NCBI GenBank assembly: GCA_035048485.1
Contig: CM068585.1
Location: forward strand, 1,791,001-1,855,000
Length of the DNA: 64,000 bases
Direction of reading: 5' to 3'
Source of the DNA: Pteria penguin
Lineage: Eukaryota; Mollusca; Bivalvia; Pterioida; Pteriidae
How positions within the stretch are numbered: position 1 is the first letter of the stretch; the number at the start of each line of letters is the position of its first letter. This document shows positions 11,737-26,000 of the stretch, in pieces. A program made the position numbers and the translations under genes. The notes under the pieces were generated by a model. The model did not search any database. It worked only from the letters and a program-made list of their open reading frames with translations, and was not told the DNA's origin.

Positions 11737-14700
11737 GATGTGGCACTGATAGAATTCCCACATCATACCCTCAATCTCATACTTATAACCAACTGCAGAT
11801 GTGGCACTGATAGAATACCCACATCATACCCTCAATCTCATACTTATAACCAACAGCAGATGTGGCACTGATAGAATTCCCACATCATACCCTCAATCTC
11901 ATACTTATAACCAACTGCAGATGTGACACTGATAGAATTCCCACATCATGCCCTCAACCTCATACTTATAACCAACTGCAGATGTGGCACTGATAGAATT
12001 CCCACATCATACCCTCAATCTCATACTTATAACCAACTGCAGATGTGGCACTGATAGAATTCCCACATCATACCCTCAATCTCATACTTATAACCAACTG
12101 CAGATGTGACACTGATAGAATTCCCACATCATACCCTCAATCTCATACTTATAACCAACAGCAGATGTGGCACTGATAGAATTCCCACATCATACCCTCA
12201 ATCTCATACTTATAACCAACTGCAGATGCGGCACTGATAGAATTCCCACATCATACCCTCAATCTCATACTTATAACCAACAGCAGATGTGACACTGATA
12301 GAATTCCCACATCATACCCTCAATCTCATACTTATAATCAACTGCAGATGTGGCACTGATAGAATTCCCACATCATACCCTCAATCTCATACTTATAACC
12401 AACTGCAGATGCGGCACTGATAGAATTCCCACATCATACCCTCAATCTCAGACTTATAACCAACTGCAGATGCGGCACTGATAGAATTCCAACATCATGC
12501 CCTCAATCTCATACTTATAACCAACAGCAGATGTGGCACTGATAGAATTCCCACATCATACCCTCAATCTCATACTTATAACCAACTGCAGATGTGGTAC
12601 TGATAGAATTCCCACATCATACCCTCAATCTCATACTTAAAATCAACTGCAGATGTGACACTGATAGAATTCCCACATCATACCCTCAATCTCATACTTA
12701 TAACCAACTGCAGATGTGGCACTGATAGAATTCCCACATCATACCCTCAATCTCATACTTATAACCAACAGCAGATGTGGCACTGATAGAATTCCGACAT
12801 CATGCCCTCAATCTCATACTTATAACCAACTGCAGATGTGACACTGATAGAATTCCCACATCATGCCCTCAATCTCATACTTATAACCAACAGCAGATGT
12901 GGCACTGATAGAATTCCCACATCATACCCTCAATCTCATACTTATAACCAACAGCAGATGTGGCACTGATAGAATTCCCACATCATACCCTCAATCTCAT
13001 ACTTATAACCAACTGCAGATGTGGCACTGATAGAATTCCCACATCATACCCTCAATCTCATACTTACAACCAACAGCAGATGTGGCACTGATAGAATTCC
13101 CACATCATACCCTCAATCTCATACTTACAACCAACAGCAGATATGGCACTGATAGAATTCCCACATCATACCCTCAATCTCATACTTACAACCAACAGCA
13201 GATGTGGCACTGATAGAATTCCCACATCATACCCTCAATCTCATACTAATATAACCAACAGCAGATGTGGCACTGATAGAATTCCCACATCATACCCTCA
13301 ATCTCATACTTATAACCAACTGCAGATGCGGCACTGATAGAATTCCCACATCATACCCTCAATCTCATACTAATAACCAACTGCAGATGCGGCACTGATA
13401 GAATTCCCACATCATACCCTCAATCTCATACTTATAACCAACTGCAGATGTGACACTGATAGAATTCCCACATCATACCCTCAATCTCATACTTATAACC
13501 AACTGCAGATGTGGCACTGATAGAATTCCCACATCATACCCTCAATCTCATACTTATAACCAACAGCAGATGTGGCACTGATAGAATTCCCACATCATGC
13601 CCTCAATCTCATAACCAACAGCAGATGTGGCACTGATAGAATTCCCACATCATACCCTCAATCTCATACTTACAACCAACAGCAGATATGGCACTGATAG
13701 AATTCCCACATCATACCCTCAATCTCATACTTACAACCAACAGCAGATGTGGCACTGATAGAATTCCCACATCATACCCTCAATCTCATACTTATAACCA
13801 ACAGCAGATGTGGCACTGATAGAATTCCCACATCATACCCTCAATCTCATTCTTATAACCAACAGCAGATGTGGCACTGATAGAATTCCCACATCATACC
13901 CTCAATCTCATACTTATAACCAACAGCAGATGTGGCACTGATAGAATTCCGACATCATGCCCTCAATCTCATACTTATAACCAACTGCAGATGTGACACT
14001 GATAGAATTCCCACATCATGCCCTCAATCTCATACTTATAACCAACAGCAGATGTGGCACTGATAGAATTCCCACATCATACCCTCAATCTCATACTTAT
14101 AACCAACAGCAGATGTGGCACTGATAGAATTCCCACATCATACCCTCAATCTCATACTTATAACCAACTGCAGATGTGACACTGATAGAATTCCCACATC
14201 ATACCCTCAATCTCATACTTATAACCAACAGCAGATGTGGCACTGATAGAATTCCCACATCATACCCTCAATCTCATACTTACAACCAACAGCAGATGTG
14301 GCACTGATAGAATTCCCACATCATACCCTCAATCTCATACTTATAACCAACAGCAGATGTGGCACTGATAGAATTCCCACATCATACCCTCAATCTCATA
14401 CTTATAACCAACAGCAGATGTGGCACTGATAGAATTCCCACATCATACCCTCAATCTCATACTTATAACCAACAGCAGATGTGGCACTGATAGAGTTCCC
14501 ACATCATACCCTCAATCTCATACTTATAACCAACAGCAGATGTGGCACTGATAGAATTCCCACATCATACCCTCAATCTCATACTTATAACCAACTGCAG
14601 ATGCGGCACTGATAGAATTCCCACATCATACCCTCAATCTCATACTAATAACCAACTGCAGATGCGGCACTGATAGAATTCCCACATCATACCCTCAATC

Positions 14701-14955
14701 TCATACTTATAACCAACAGCAGATGTGACACTGATAGAATTCCCACATCATACCCTCAATCTCATACTTATAACCAACTGCAGATGTGGCACTGATAGAA
14801 TTCCCACATCATACCCTCAATCTCATACTTATAACCAACAGCAGATGTGGCACTGATAGAATTCCCACATCATGCCCTCAATCTCATAACCAACTGCAGA
14901 TGTGGCACTGATAGAATTCCCACATCATACCCTCAATCTCATACTTAAAACCAAC
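11737..14955. repeat. 61-bp satellite array, about 53 copies
   Basis: The unit is close to GATGTGGCACTGATAGAATT then CCCACATCATACCCTCAATC then TCATACTTATAACCAACAGCA. Copies alternate between CAACAGCA and CAACTGCA, and a few lack about 10 bp. Almost all copies carry GAATTC. Groups of neighbouring copies recur as blocks (for example around 12690-12960 and 13500-14100), pointing to higher-order unequal exchange. Confidence 0.96.
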
Positions 14956-15361
14956 TCTGTCCAATCAACTAAACCCGAAGTGACTTGAATGAGGAATAGT
15001 AACGATAGAATTTCCACCTCATACACCCAGTCTTATAACCAACTCCATCCTATAAACAAAGTCCAAGAGACTTGACAAAGGACCAAGTTAAAGGACTAGC
15101 ATGCCTTATATCACTAAGTTCCAACTTAATCCATATATTTAGAATCTAGCATCAAACACAGAATTTGAATTATGCAACAGTCCATTTAACCACAGATTTG
15201 CTGGTCTGTTCTTTAAAGACAAGATTCACTTTTCATTAGTGACATGATCTGTCTAATACATAGCACAGAAAGAAGCAGTATGGATTTCCTATGTCCAAAT
15301 AGCTTCCATGACACACAACCTTGGTTGTTATCCATTTTCACTTATAGTAATACAGAATATT

Positions 15362-15628
15362 AGCTGAATTCTGGGTATCTTGCTATGGTTGTATGTGGTA
15401 ACTAGACAGCTGAATTCTGGGTATCTTGCTATGCTTGTATGTGGTAACTAGACAGCTGAATTCTGGGTACCTTGCTATGGTTGTATGTGGTAACTAGACA
15501 GCTGAATTCTGGATACCTTGCTATGGTTGTATGTGGTAACTAGACAGTTGAATTCTGGGTATCTTGCTATGGTTGTATGTGGTAACTAGACAGTTGAATT
15601 CTGGGTACCTTGCTATGGTTGTATGTGG
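15362..15628. repeat. 46-bp tandem repeat, about 6 copies
   Basis: The unit is close to AGCTGAATTCTGGGTATCTT then GCTATGGTTGTATGTGGTAACTAGAC, with exact 46-bp spacing between 15362 and 15408. Copies differ at only a few sites. I see no coding sequence in 15629-16456. Confidence 0.92.
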
Positions 15629-16456
15629 ACGTCCTCCTTTATCAGTGTTCTACATCACTCCACCAATGGCTTTATACTGCATTCTCTCAGGAAGCTGAAA
15701 AAACATTACTACCGCCAGAGATAATGAAATAAACATTACTAGCACAAGAAATACCGGTAATGAAATAAAAGTTACTACAGCCAGAAATAATGAAATAAAC
15801 AACGGCATTATTTTTCATACATTTCTGATCTAATAGTTTATTATCTACATTATATTAAAGAAATATGCAAGTAAACTCTATCAGAGAGTAGTTAATATAT
15901 AGTACAGGAAAGAAATTCATGGTAAGGAAGCAAATAATCATAAATATAATATTAAGTCTGAATTAAATGTTATATCCGTATTGATGTCACCATTCTTCCT
16001 TTGATGAAGACCAAGTGACCAAAATTTTATGGGTTGTATGTCGTTTTATTACTACATGTATATTAAATACTTTGAGCTTACATTCTCAACCCCTTGCATG
16101 AACACCTGAGTGGAGATTTATATTAACTATTACCTGCCAATCTAATGCCTAACCACTGATCAATACCAGGCAGAGAAATTAACTGTATATGACTTAAATG
16201 TCAAAGTTTACATGATTATGAGAACATTAAAATTGCTGTCTGTTTATCAATTAATATGTACTTACCCATACAGATGTACTTACCATTACATATGTACCAG
16301 CAGGTACATAGGGCATGTAAAACCTACCTCTCATTCTGCTACATTACTGGTGAGATGGACCTCTGGTCCCAGAGGACTTTTTGTTTTTACACATAGATGA
16401 TGACCACAATAGAGATACAAACTCTCATTCTGCTGATTTGATTGGATTTTCTTCTC

Positions 16457-16562
16457 TCACACGGTACCACAGGCAATCAGATCATCTCTCAGCACTGCAT
16501 CAAAACATACACAGCACTGCTCCACTTCCTCTTTGTTATATATATCTCTATGGCTAGTTTTC
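16457..16562 (-). other. Orphan exon-like open segment with a CxxC-like motif
   Basis: On the minus strand a CTGTTTCAG acceptor opens a 34-codon frame containing KEEVEQCCVCFDAVLRDDLI and then ACGTV before TGA. It looks protein-like (acidic, with a C-C-V-C...A-C-G arrangement reminiscent of a RING or PHD start). It does not match LRBA/NBEA, and exon 37 ends in phase 0, where this segment has an early stop. It could be a pseudo-exon, part of another gene, or chance. Confidence 0.2.
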
Positions 16563-16910
16563 CTGAAACAGAAGACTAGAAGATCTCTTAATTACTGGAT
16601 CACCTGAAAGAAATACTTATTACTGGATCCTGAAATAGATCAAAGATATTACACACTGATGGTCATGTCTCATTTGAATTTTTCTCCAATACTTTTTTTT
16701 CAAATTTTCAATAAACTATTTAAAGATAATTTTTTAAAAAATGTCTAGGAATAAGACATTTTTTTAAAGTAAAATCTAGTATTACCTTTCCAAGTAACTA
16801 TATCGAAAACTGCAAACCAAATGTTCAGAATACAAAGTTTGTACTGTATTCAAATGAGACAATAACAAGTAACACAGAACATATACAACAAACCGCTGTC
16901 ATCTCTGTAC

Positions 16911-17047
16911 CTTAGGATCCATCTTCTTATTCTCCTCATTCTCCTCATCCATCTCAAAGTACAGCTCTGTTTTGGTAATCGCCATGGTACCATTGACAGC
17001 CACACCTGGTGCAATAAGCTTACAGGAAGTTGACAGGGCCACAGGAC
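16911..17047 (-). CDS. LRBA/NBEA: LRBA/NBEA exon 37: start of the PH-BEACH domain
   Basis: 137 nt, window residues 1957-2002, ending at a codon border before GTACAG. It reads [27 protein letters not shown] and then an E/N/K-rich stretch ending MDPK. The family has GPVxLST, a pair of beta strands and ELYFE-type sequence at this point, where the PH-like domain that packs on BEACH begins. The expected continuation (LAYTEGLHGKW-like) is not found in 1-16910. Confidence 0.93.
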
Positions 17048-20000
17048 CTATAGGTAAGGAGCAACATGAAATGTAGATCATTAAGTGTATCCCTTTGTTT
17101 AATTCAGTGTTTCTATTCTACCTTTCTAATCAGATTTAACACAAAACCAAAAAAGCAACAAATGATATATCTTTGAACACTGAAGTCTAATGAGTTGAAG
17201 TGAAAATAACAAAAGTGATACTCCATGTGACAATGTTGGAGTCAGTTACAATTAGGGCATGCAAGTGTTTTACAAAAACTGACAAGGTATCGGCAAATAC
17301 CTTGTCAGAAATTTAGTTCCACTGCGAGACGTTAGCCGAGCTGTGAAACGGATATTTCTGACAAGGTATTCACCGATACTTTCTCAGTTTTTGTAAAACA
17401 CAAGCATAACAACCCCATTCTAATGCATCTGATAAATATAATTACAACTAGAGGCAATACGCACAGAGTTACAGTTTTCTAAATCAAGTCACTAATCACA
17501 CAGAGGTCATATCAAAAACTGTAGAGTATCGTGATGTCACAAATCAAAAACTGCAGGGTATCATGACGTCATATCAAAAACTGTAGAGTATCCTAATGTC
17601 ACAAATCAAAAACTGCAAGGTATCATGACGTCATATCAAAAACTGCAGGGTATCATGACGTCATATCAAAAACTGCAGGGGTATTGTGAATACCTTGCAG
17701 TTTTTAAATCGGACAGCCAATGAGATCATGTGTTACAAACAAAATGCATTAGGACGATAGATATGCATCTATACTGTCAAAGGAATTTATAAACAATGAT
17801 AGAAAAAAGGTTTTAATTGCCATATTTACTCAAAACACTGGTGCAGCACTAATGTAATATTTATTTACTATTTTAGTCTTTTCCATACAGCCTTATAGAC
17901 TACTAACATAGAATACAAAAACTTGGACTTTTGCTTTTTTTGTTTAACCTTATTTCAGTTAAGGCCTTTACCACTGACCTGCATATTCTTGTTCTAAGTC
18001 TCTCTCCTCCATCATGAGCTCTTCATCAGTATAGTCAGGCATTTGTTGCTGAACTTTCTTAGTAGCTGACAGGTGAGCATGGAAGGCCTCACGAGCCTGG
18101 TTTATAGCATCCTCATTTTCACCTAATCATACATAAAAATATTCATATACAAACATACTTCAATAAATGACCCTTCCATTTACACTCGAAAAATGTTAAA
18201 TCAGACCATGTCACAATTCTTTACACCTCGGTCATACCTACACAAACATTGGAAATGTATTGTGACATCACACAATTCAATACATATTACACGAAAAAGA
18301 TGGGTCAATTAAATAATACATGCATAGTGAAAAACAAATCCCCTCCCCAGACAGCAACAACACCGACCAAACACTATACACAAAATTCTTTCTTGTCAAG
18401 TTAGGTAAATACAAGCTGTCCCCAACAAATTTTTAGAAACATAAATTTATAAGAGGCTGATTCTGTGAATACATTCCTGGGAACGTATAATACATACGGG
18501 AATTCAGTTATGGTGCAGAAGCCATATTCATTTATCCATGCTCTGCGACCTTGATCTTTGACCTCTAAATCAAGAGGGCACATCCTTGGCTGACAGCAAG
18601 ACTGATTCCCATATACCCCTTATGCACTTTGTACAGAGGAGGTATAGTTTCCCCTATATAAAGGACAGACTAGGTATAAGGCAGGCAATCCAGACACAAA
18701 CCCCAAAATACTAGTAGTGTACTTTTGAAGTAGATAACTTCTTGTTTCCATGATTTGAATGATGTTGAAAGTGATGTAAACCTCTACCAACCACCGACTA
18801 CTATATTGTACCATAATATGTTCTAGGGCATCTCTACTATATTGTACTATACCATGTTCTAGGGCATCTCTACTATATTGTACTATACCATGTTCTAGGC
18901 ATCTCTACTATATTGTACCATACCATGTTCTAGGGCATCTCTACTATATTGTACTATACCGCGTTCTAGGCATCTCTACTATATTGTACTATACCATGTT
19001 CTAGGGCATCTCTACTATATTGTACTATACCATGTTCTAGGCATCTCTACTATATTGTACCATACCATGTTCTAGGGCATCTCTACTATATTGTACTATA
19101 CCATGTTCTAGGGCATCTCTACTATATTGTACTATACCATGTTCTAGGGCATCTCTAATATATTGTACTATACCATTTTCTAGGCATCTCTACTATATTG
19201 CACCATACCATGTTCTAGGGCATCTCTACTATATTGTACCATACCATGTTCTAAGGCATCTCTACTATATTGTACTATACCATGTTCTAGGGCATCTCTA
19301 ATATATTGTACCATACCATGTTCTAGGGCATCTCTACTATATTGTACCATACCATGTTCTAAGGCATCTCTACTATATTGTACTATACCATGTTCTAGGC
19401 ATCTCTACTATATTGTACCATACCATGTTCTAGGGCATCTCTACTATATTGTACTACACCATGTTCTGGGGCATCTCTACTATACTGTACTATACCATGT
19501 TCTAGGGCATCTCTGCTATATTGTACCATACCATGTTCTAGACATCTCTACTATATTGTACTATACCACGTTCTAGGCATCTCTACTATATTGTACCATA
19601 CCATGTTCTAAGGCATCTCTACTATATTGTACTATACCATGTTCTAGGGCATCTCTACTATATTGTACTATACCATGTTCTAGGGCATCTCTACTATATT
19701 GTACTATACCACGTTCTAGGCATCTCTACTATATTGTACCATACCATGTTCTTGGGCATCTCTACTATATTGTACTATACCATGTTCTAGGGCATCTCTA
19801 CTATATTGTACTATACCATGTTCTAGGCATCTCTACTATATTGTAACATACCATGTTCTAGGGCATCTCTACTATATTGTACTATACCATGTTCTAGGGC
19901 ATCTCTACTATATTGTACTATACCATGTTCTAGGGTATCTCTACTATATAGTACTATACCATGTTCTAGGGCATCTCTACTATATTGTACTATACCATGT

Positions 20001-23000
20001 TCTAGGGCATCTCTACTATATTGTACTATACCATGTTCTAGGGCATCTCTAATATATTGTACTATACCATGTTCTAGGGCATCTCTACTATATTGTACCA
20101 TACCATGTTCTAGGGCATCTCTACTATATTGTACTATACCATGTTCTAGGGTGTCTCTACTATATAGTACTATACCATGTTCTAGGTCATCTCTACTATA
20201 TTGTACTGTACCATGTTCTAGGTCATCTCTACTATATTGCACCATACCATGTTCTAGGCATCTCTACTATATTGTACTATACCATGTACTAGGTCATCTC
20301 TACTATATTGTACTATACCATGTTCTAGGGCATCTCTAATATATTGTACTATACCATGTTCTAGGCATCTCTACTATATTGCACCATACCATGTTCTAGG
20401 CATCTCTACTATATTGTACCATACCATGTTCTAGGGCATCTCTACTATATAGTACTATACCATGTTCTAGGGTATCTCTACTATATTGTACTATACCATG
20501 TTCTAGGCATCTCTACTATATTGTACCATACCATGTTCTAGGGTATCTCTACTATACAGTACTATACCATGTTCTAGGGCATCTCTACTATATTGTACTA
20601 TACCATGTTCTAGGCATCTCTACTATATTGTACTATACCATGTTCTAGGGTATCTCTACTATATTGTACCATACCATGTTCTAGGGCATCTCTACTATAT
20701 TGTACTATACCATGTTCTAGGGCATCTCTACTATATTGTACTATACCATGTTCTAGGGCATCTCTAGGGCATCTCTACTATATTGTACTATACCATGTTC
20801 TAGGGCATCTCTACTATATTGTACTATACCATGTTCTAGGGTATCTCTACTATATTGCACCATACCATGTTCTAGGCATCTCTACTATATTGTACTATAC
20901 CATGTTCTAGGGCATCTCTACTATATTGTACTATACCATGTTCTAGGGCATCTCTACTATATTGTACCATACCATATTCTAGGGCATCTCTACTATATTG
21001 TACTATACCATGTTCTAGGGTATCTCTACTATATAATACTATACCATGTTCTAGGGCATCTCTACTATATTGTACTATACCATGTTCTAGGGTATCTCTA
21101 CTATATTGTACTATACCATGTTCTGGGGCATCTCTACCATATTGCACCATACCATGTTCTAGGCATCTCTACTATATTGTACTATACCATGTTCTAGGGC
21201 ACCTCTACTATATTGTACTATATCATGTTCTAGGCATCTCTACTATATTGTACTATACCATGTTCTAGGGCAGCTTTCAAGGTAGCATCTGGGTGAGTAG
21301 ATCCCATGGGATTCTTCACCAATCTACGGCGTCTTCGTGAATCGTCTTCCCAAATATCCAATTTCCAATACTCTTCTTGGCTAAACAATTACAGAAAAAT
21401 TCATGAGACCCAACTCTTATTATTAAAAGAATATTTACCACACCATCTTACAATTATTGCCCTCTTACTTTTTTGTTAATGCTTATATCCTTTACTATAC
21501 TACATGTATCATGCTATGGTTATTATCATCAGTTACCTACCCCTGATTAATAATAACTATTTCTGTATCTTGAACTTCATGAGGTTGTTTCATATTTTAG
21601 AATTATTCTTTATAATTCTGAAGGTGCATTTTCACAATACATAATATGCAGGTTATACACATGGAGCGTAAGCCTTGTGACTGACCTCATACCTCAGTAT
21701 TTTACTGTTACATTAAACAGGACACAGGTCAGTTATCAGACTGGACTCTGGGCCTAACACATACCCCAATGTACCATGTGTGTTTCATGAGATCATGAAC
21801 ATCAGTTTATTGTTAGCCTTACTGTTGAGCAACTTCACCCCATGCTCCATGTTTATTGCTCAGAATATTGAGAATTTTATCCCTGATCTTAACAGCAATG
21901 ACATGGTCTCTTCTCTTAGCTGATTTTATCAGATGGTCACATATTCTTTCCTCTTCCTTCCTGTCCAACATCGTCTGTGCACAGATGGACTGTAAATATA
22001 AATCATATGGTAAACACATCAACTACAAAAAGTGGTCTTAATGTACATGTGAATCTGCATACAGGTATGGATTATAAAAAGTTGTCTTAATGCAGGTACA
22101 TACAGGTATGGATATAAAAAGTGGTCTTAATGCAGCCACATACAGGTATGGATTATACAAAGTGGTCTTAATGCAGGTACATACAGGTATGGATTATAAA
22201 AAGTGGTCTTAATGCAGATACAGGTATGGATTATACAAAGTGGTCTTAACACAGGTACATACAGGTATGGATTATAAAAAGTGGTCTTAATGCAGATACA
22301 GGTATGGATTAAACAAAGTGATCTTGATACAGGTGCATACAGGTATGAGTTATACGAAGTGGTCTTAATGCAGCTACATATAGGTATGGATTATAAAAAG
22401 TGGTCTTAATGCAGATACAGGTATGGATTATACAAAGTGGTCTTAACACAGGTACATACAGGTATGGATTATAAAAAGTGGTCTTAATGCAGATACAGGT
22501 ATGGATTAAACAAAGTGATCTTGATACAGGTGCATACAGGTATGAGTTATACGAAGTGGTCTTAATGCAGCTACATACAGGTATGGATTATACAAAGTGG
22601 TCGTAATGCAGGTACATATAGTTATGGATTATACAATGTGCTTTTAACACAGGTAAATACCAGATACATGTGTGCAGTACAGTCTGAACCAAAAAGAGGC
22701 TAAACAGTCTTCAGTATAATTTGAAAACTATTATGAATGCTAATCATTTTTTCCTCTCTCTTGTTTCTTTGTTTCTTTCTTTAAATTACACATACATTAT
22801 ATTATGAACTGTGTATTGATATATAACCAATTCTGAACAATCCTGTAGATCTTACCTGACATTTCTAAACCAAGAATCACATTTACAGTCTCCTGATAAT
22901 AAATAATTCACCAGATCCAGATAGTATCAATGTTGTAACGGTTACATGATAATTATAACTTACTTCAAACTCTGCATGTTTCTGCACATCTTCAGCTCTC

Positions 23001-26000
23001 ATTCTGTTCAGTATAAACTCTGCTTCGTTAGCCACCCTCACAATGTGGTCCCTGGTGGCATGAGCCAAAAGCCTGTAATGTAACACTCACCATTTACAAA
23101 TGATTTGAATGGAAACAGACGGCAGACGGGTAGGTTTTCGTTTTGGTTGTCAACAATAAACAAATGTATTTCAACTATTTTTCAAACTCTTTGTCCGATA
23201 TCTGTTCAGTGCCACTGAGTCATATTAAAATTTAATTTGTGTGAAGAGATAAATAAAGAGATAGATAAATTTATTTATGTTCAGCTGAAGAAAGCTTGTT
23301 ATTTCAATCATATTTACAAAATGCCAATTTACTTCATATTCTTTATTATTTACAAGATGCTGTACATTGATAATATATTGAAAATTCTGAGGTTGGTTTG
23401 CTTTTATCTGCAAGGTAGCTGGGTTTCTGAATTCAGTGCTGAAGCTTAACAAAGAAAAAAAATAGGTGTGGCCTAACTGATAAACAATTAATTCAGTAGC
23501 CTCGGCCTATAAGTAACAAAATGAATTCAGCTCATGTTCTACACATCCTTCATTAATATGCAAGTTCGTACAAACTGTAAATACTTATTATTTTTTAGTT
23601 CCCTACCAAATCTATTGTTCTAAACTTGAGCATATTTTCTACCATGCTGAAGAACAAAAGAACGGTGTATATAAAAGAAAGAGTCACAACGGTCAATTAG
23701 TAATCATGATTTAGCATATTATCTCACTTAAATACGACCGTAAACACAAATGCCTGTGGTGTCAAAAAACTAAAATCTGTAAGATACAGTTACAAACGAA
23801 GAATGCATTTTGTGTCTAGTACCTCCCTTCGTTGACAAGCTCTATAAACGCTAATCCTGCATGTTTCTGTAATGAGTTCTGCCATTCCTGGGAGCACAGT
23901 AACATCACTAGTTCTACTACTGAAGTACTCTGCTTCAACGTCACCAAACCTGCAGAGAAAATAATGCTTGAAGTAGTTTTGATACAAATATCCGGTGTAT
24001 GTACTTTTACACTGCTGTAGAAGGCAAAGAATCCCAAAATTTCTTGACATAGCTACGAAGATGCTTTATAAAATTGCAATTAAAAAGTACCTCATTCCTT
24101 TTGTACTACTGAAACCCCTGTACTGTACTATTATGTTTTACATTTAAAGAAAAAAAATGTCAAGACTTGTTTTAATACATCATTGGGAAATATCAAACTC
24201 AACAAATGATGAAATAGTGAAAAATAATAACACAGATCATTTCAGCTTAACTTATATTTACTGAACCAAACTATTGGACATTAAAAAACCTCAGCTTTAT
24301 AATCAGGTCACACCAACATTAATCTACAACTCAAAATCTGTTTTCCAACATACCTCCAATTAATAACTCTTGTCCATGTGAACCAATCAGAGTCTTTGAC
24401 AAATAAGGTGCAAAATCCACAAATATCTCTCGGAGAAGAGGGGCTACCGACCCTAGTGCCTTCTCCAGTCTGTCAGTCAGTGATCCTCCAGCATCGACAG
24501 CTGATGGCAGATTATCCAGCGTGGCCTGAATCTTACTGTGGATGTCTAGTTTCTCCAGCTTTGGTCGCTCTGAGGCAGCCTCTCCCCCTTTTTCCTGTTG
24601 ATTTGTGATGGAGATGGAGGCTATTGGTTTGTCTATACTTGGCCTCTCTGATTCTTGTATCTCTCCGTTCAATGCCACACTGTCCGTGATGGAAGCTTCA
24701 GCATGAGGTTTATCATCCATCTCTGCTGGTTTTTCAGTAGTTTTCTCCTCTTCGGTTTCTTTAACACTAGATGGTTCATTTGCTTTCTGAGACTCATCCA
24801 ATGCTTCTTCTTTGGAGTCATCATTTTCTTCTACTCCTTCTCCTTTTCCTGGAAAGAACATGACCTGATTTCAATCAAATCTCATCACAATCTGTTTACA
24901 TTGATTTTGCTTAACTTTTATGTATTACAAAATTCATTATCTGCTACCAAAGCTAAATTTAAGTGCAACTATTCTACCTTAAATCTAGTACTTAATGATA
25001 AAATTTCAAAAGAATTAATTCTCAACTTAAATAAAGTGTCAGAAAATGGAAAAGCTGATAAAATTGAAAAGAAATCAGATGAATTTGAAACATACTGAAT
25101 TTTACTCTAGTTTTACTGTCAAAATGATCAATATGCCATTCCACACTTCAATGAGGAAAGAGAAATTTACAGTGTTTTCGTTTGTTATACTTATGACGTC
25201 ACAATAAAATGTCTGACTAGTCTGACCCTAAATGCTGTCAATACAATCAAGTTTTGTCCTAGATAGTTTAACATTGGAGGAAAATGCATCAGTGTATTTC
25301 ACAACGTCCTCTCTGTAGCACTTAATCACATTTTACAAAAAAAAATTCCAAAACAATTTCCTCTTTACATTCCATAACAATCTTCCCTGCAGCACTTGAC
25401 TACATTTGCTTTCAATGTATTACAAGTATATAAGAATTCTTTGATGGAAACATCCACTTTCTTGTATCACTTACCATTAACTTGTTCAGCTCCTGGATGG
25501 AAACATCCACTTTCTTGTATCACTTACCATTAACTTGTTCAGCTCCTGGATGGAAACATCCACTTTCTTGTATCACTTACCATTAACTTGTTCAGCTCCT
25601 GGATGGAAACATCCACTTTCTTGTATCACTTACCATTAACTTGTTCAACTCCTGGATGAAAACATCCACTTTCTTGTATCACTTACCATTAACTTGTTCA
25701 GCTCCTGCCTCTTCATCATCTTTTGGTTTGTCCCTCTCCTCCTCCTCTTCTGTCCCATTAGTTACAGGTTTTACATCTTCCACATTTCCTTCATCCGTAG
25801 TGGCTCCATCTTCCTGCTGAGATTGTTCTACTTTGCTGCTGGAGTCAATGCTTTTATCTAACACTTCACTGCCAGGAGTTTCTGACCGGTCTGCAGATTC
25901 TGTATCTTCATCTATAACAGTTAACAGTATACACCGAGTCAGAATAAGTCTTGTCCAACAGTATATATAGGCACAGTTCCTACTCAAATATGTGGTGTAT

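Noticed and set aside
342..14955. Regular repeat arrays considered as CRISPR
   Set aside because: Units are contiguous with no unique spacers, no cas genes, and the context is an animal gene with introns.
19823..21150. Frames of 92-140 codons repeating [11 protein letters not shown]
   Set aside because: Read-through of 36-bp units derived from the exon 35 border; shorter units interrupt with TAG. Not an independent gene.
24655..25098. 147-codon plus frame over exon 31
   Set aside because: Antisense shadow of exon 31; composition (FFFSFSF-type runs) is the complement of the acidic coding strand.
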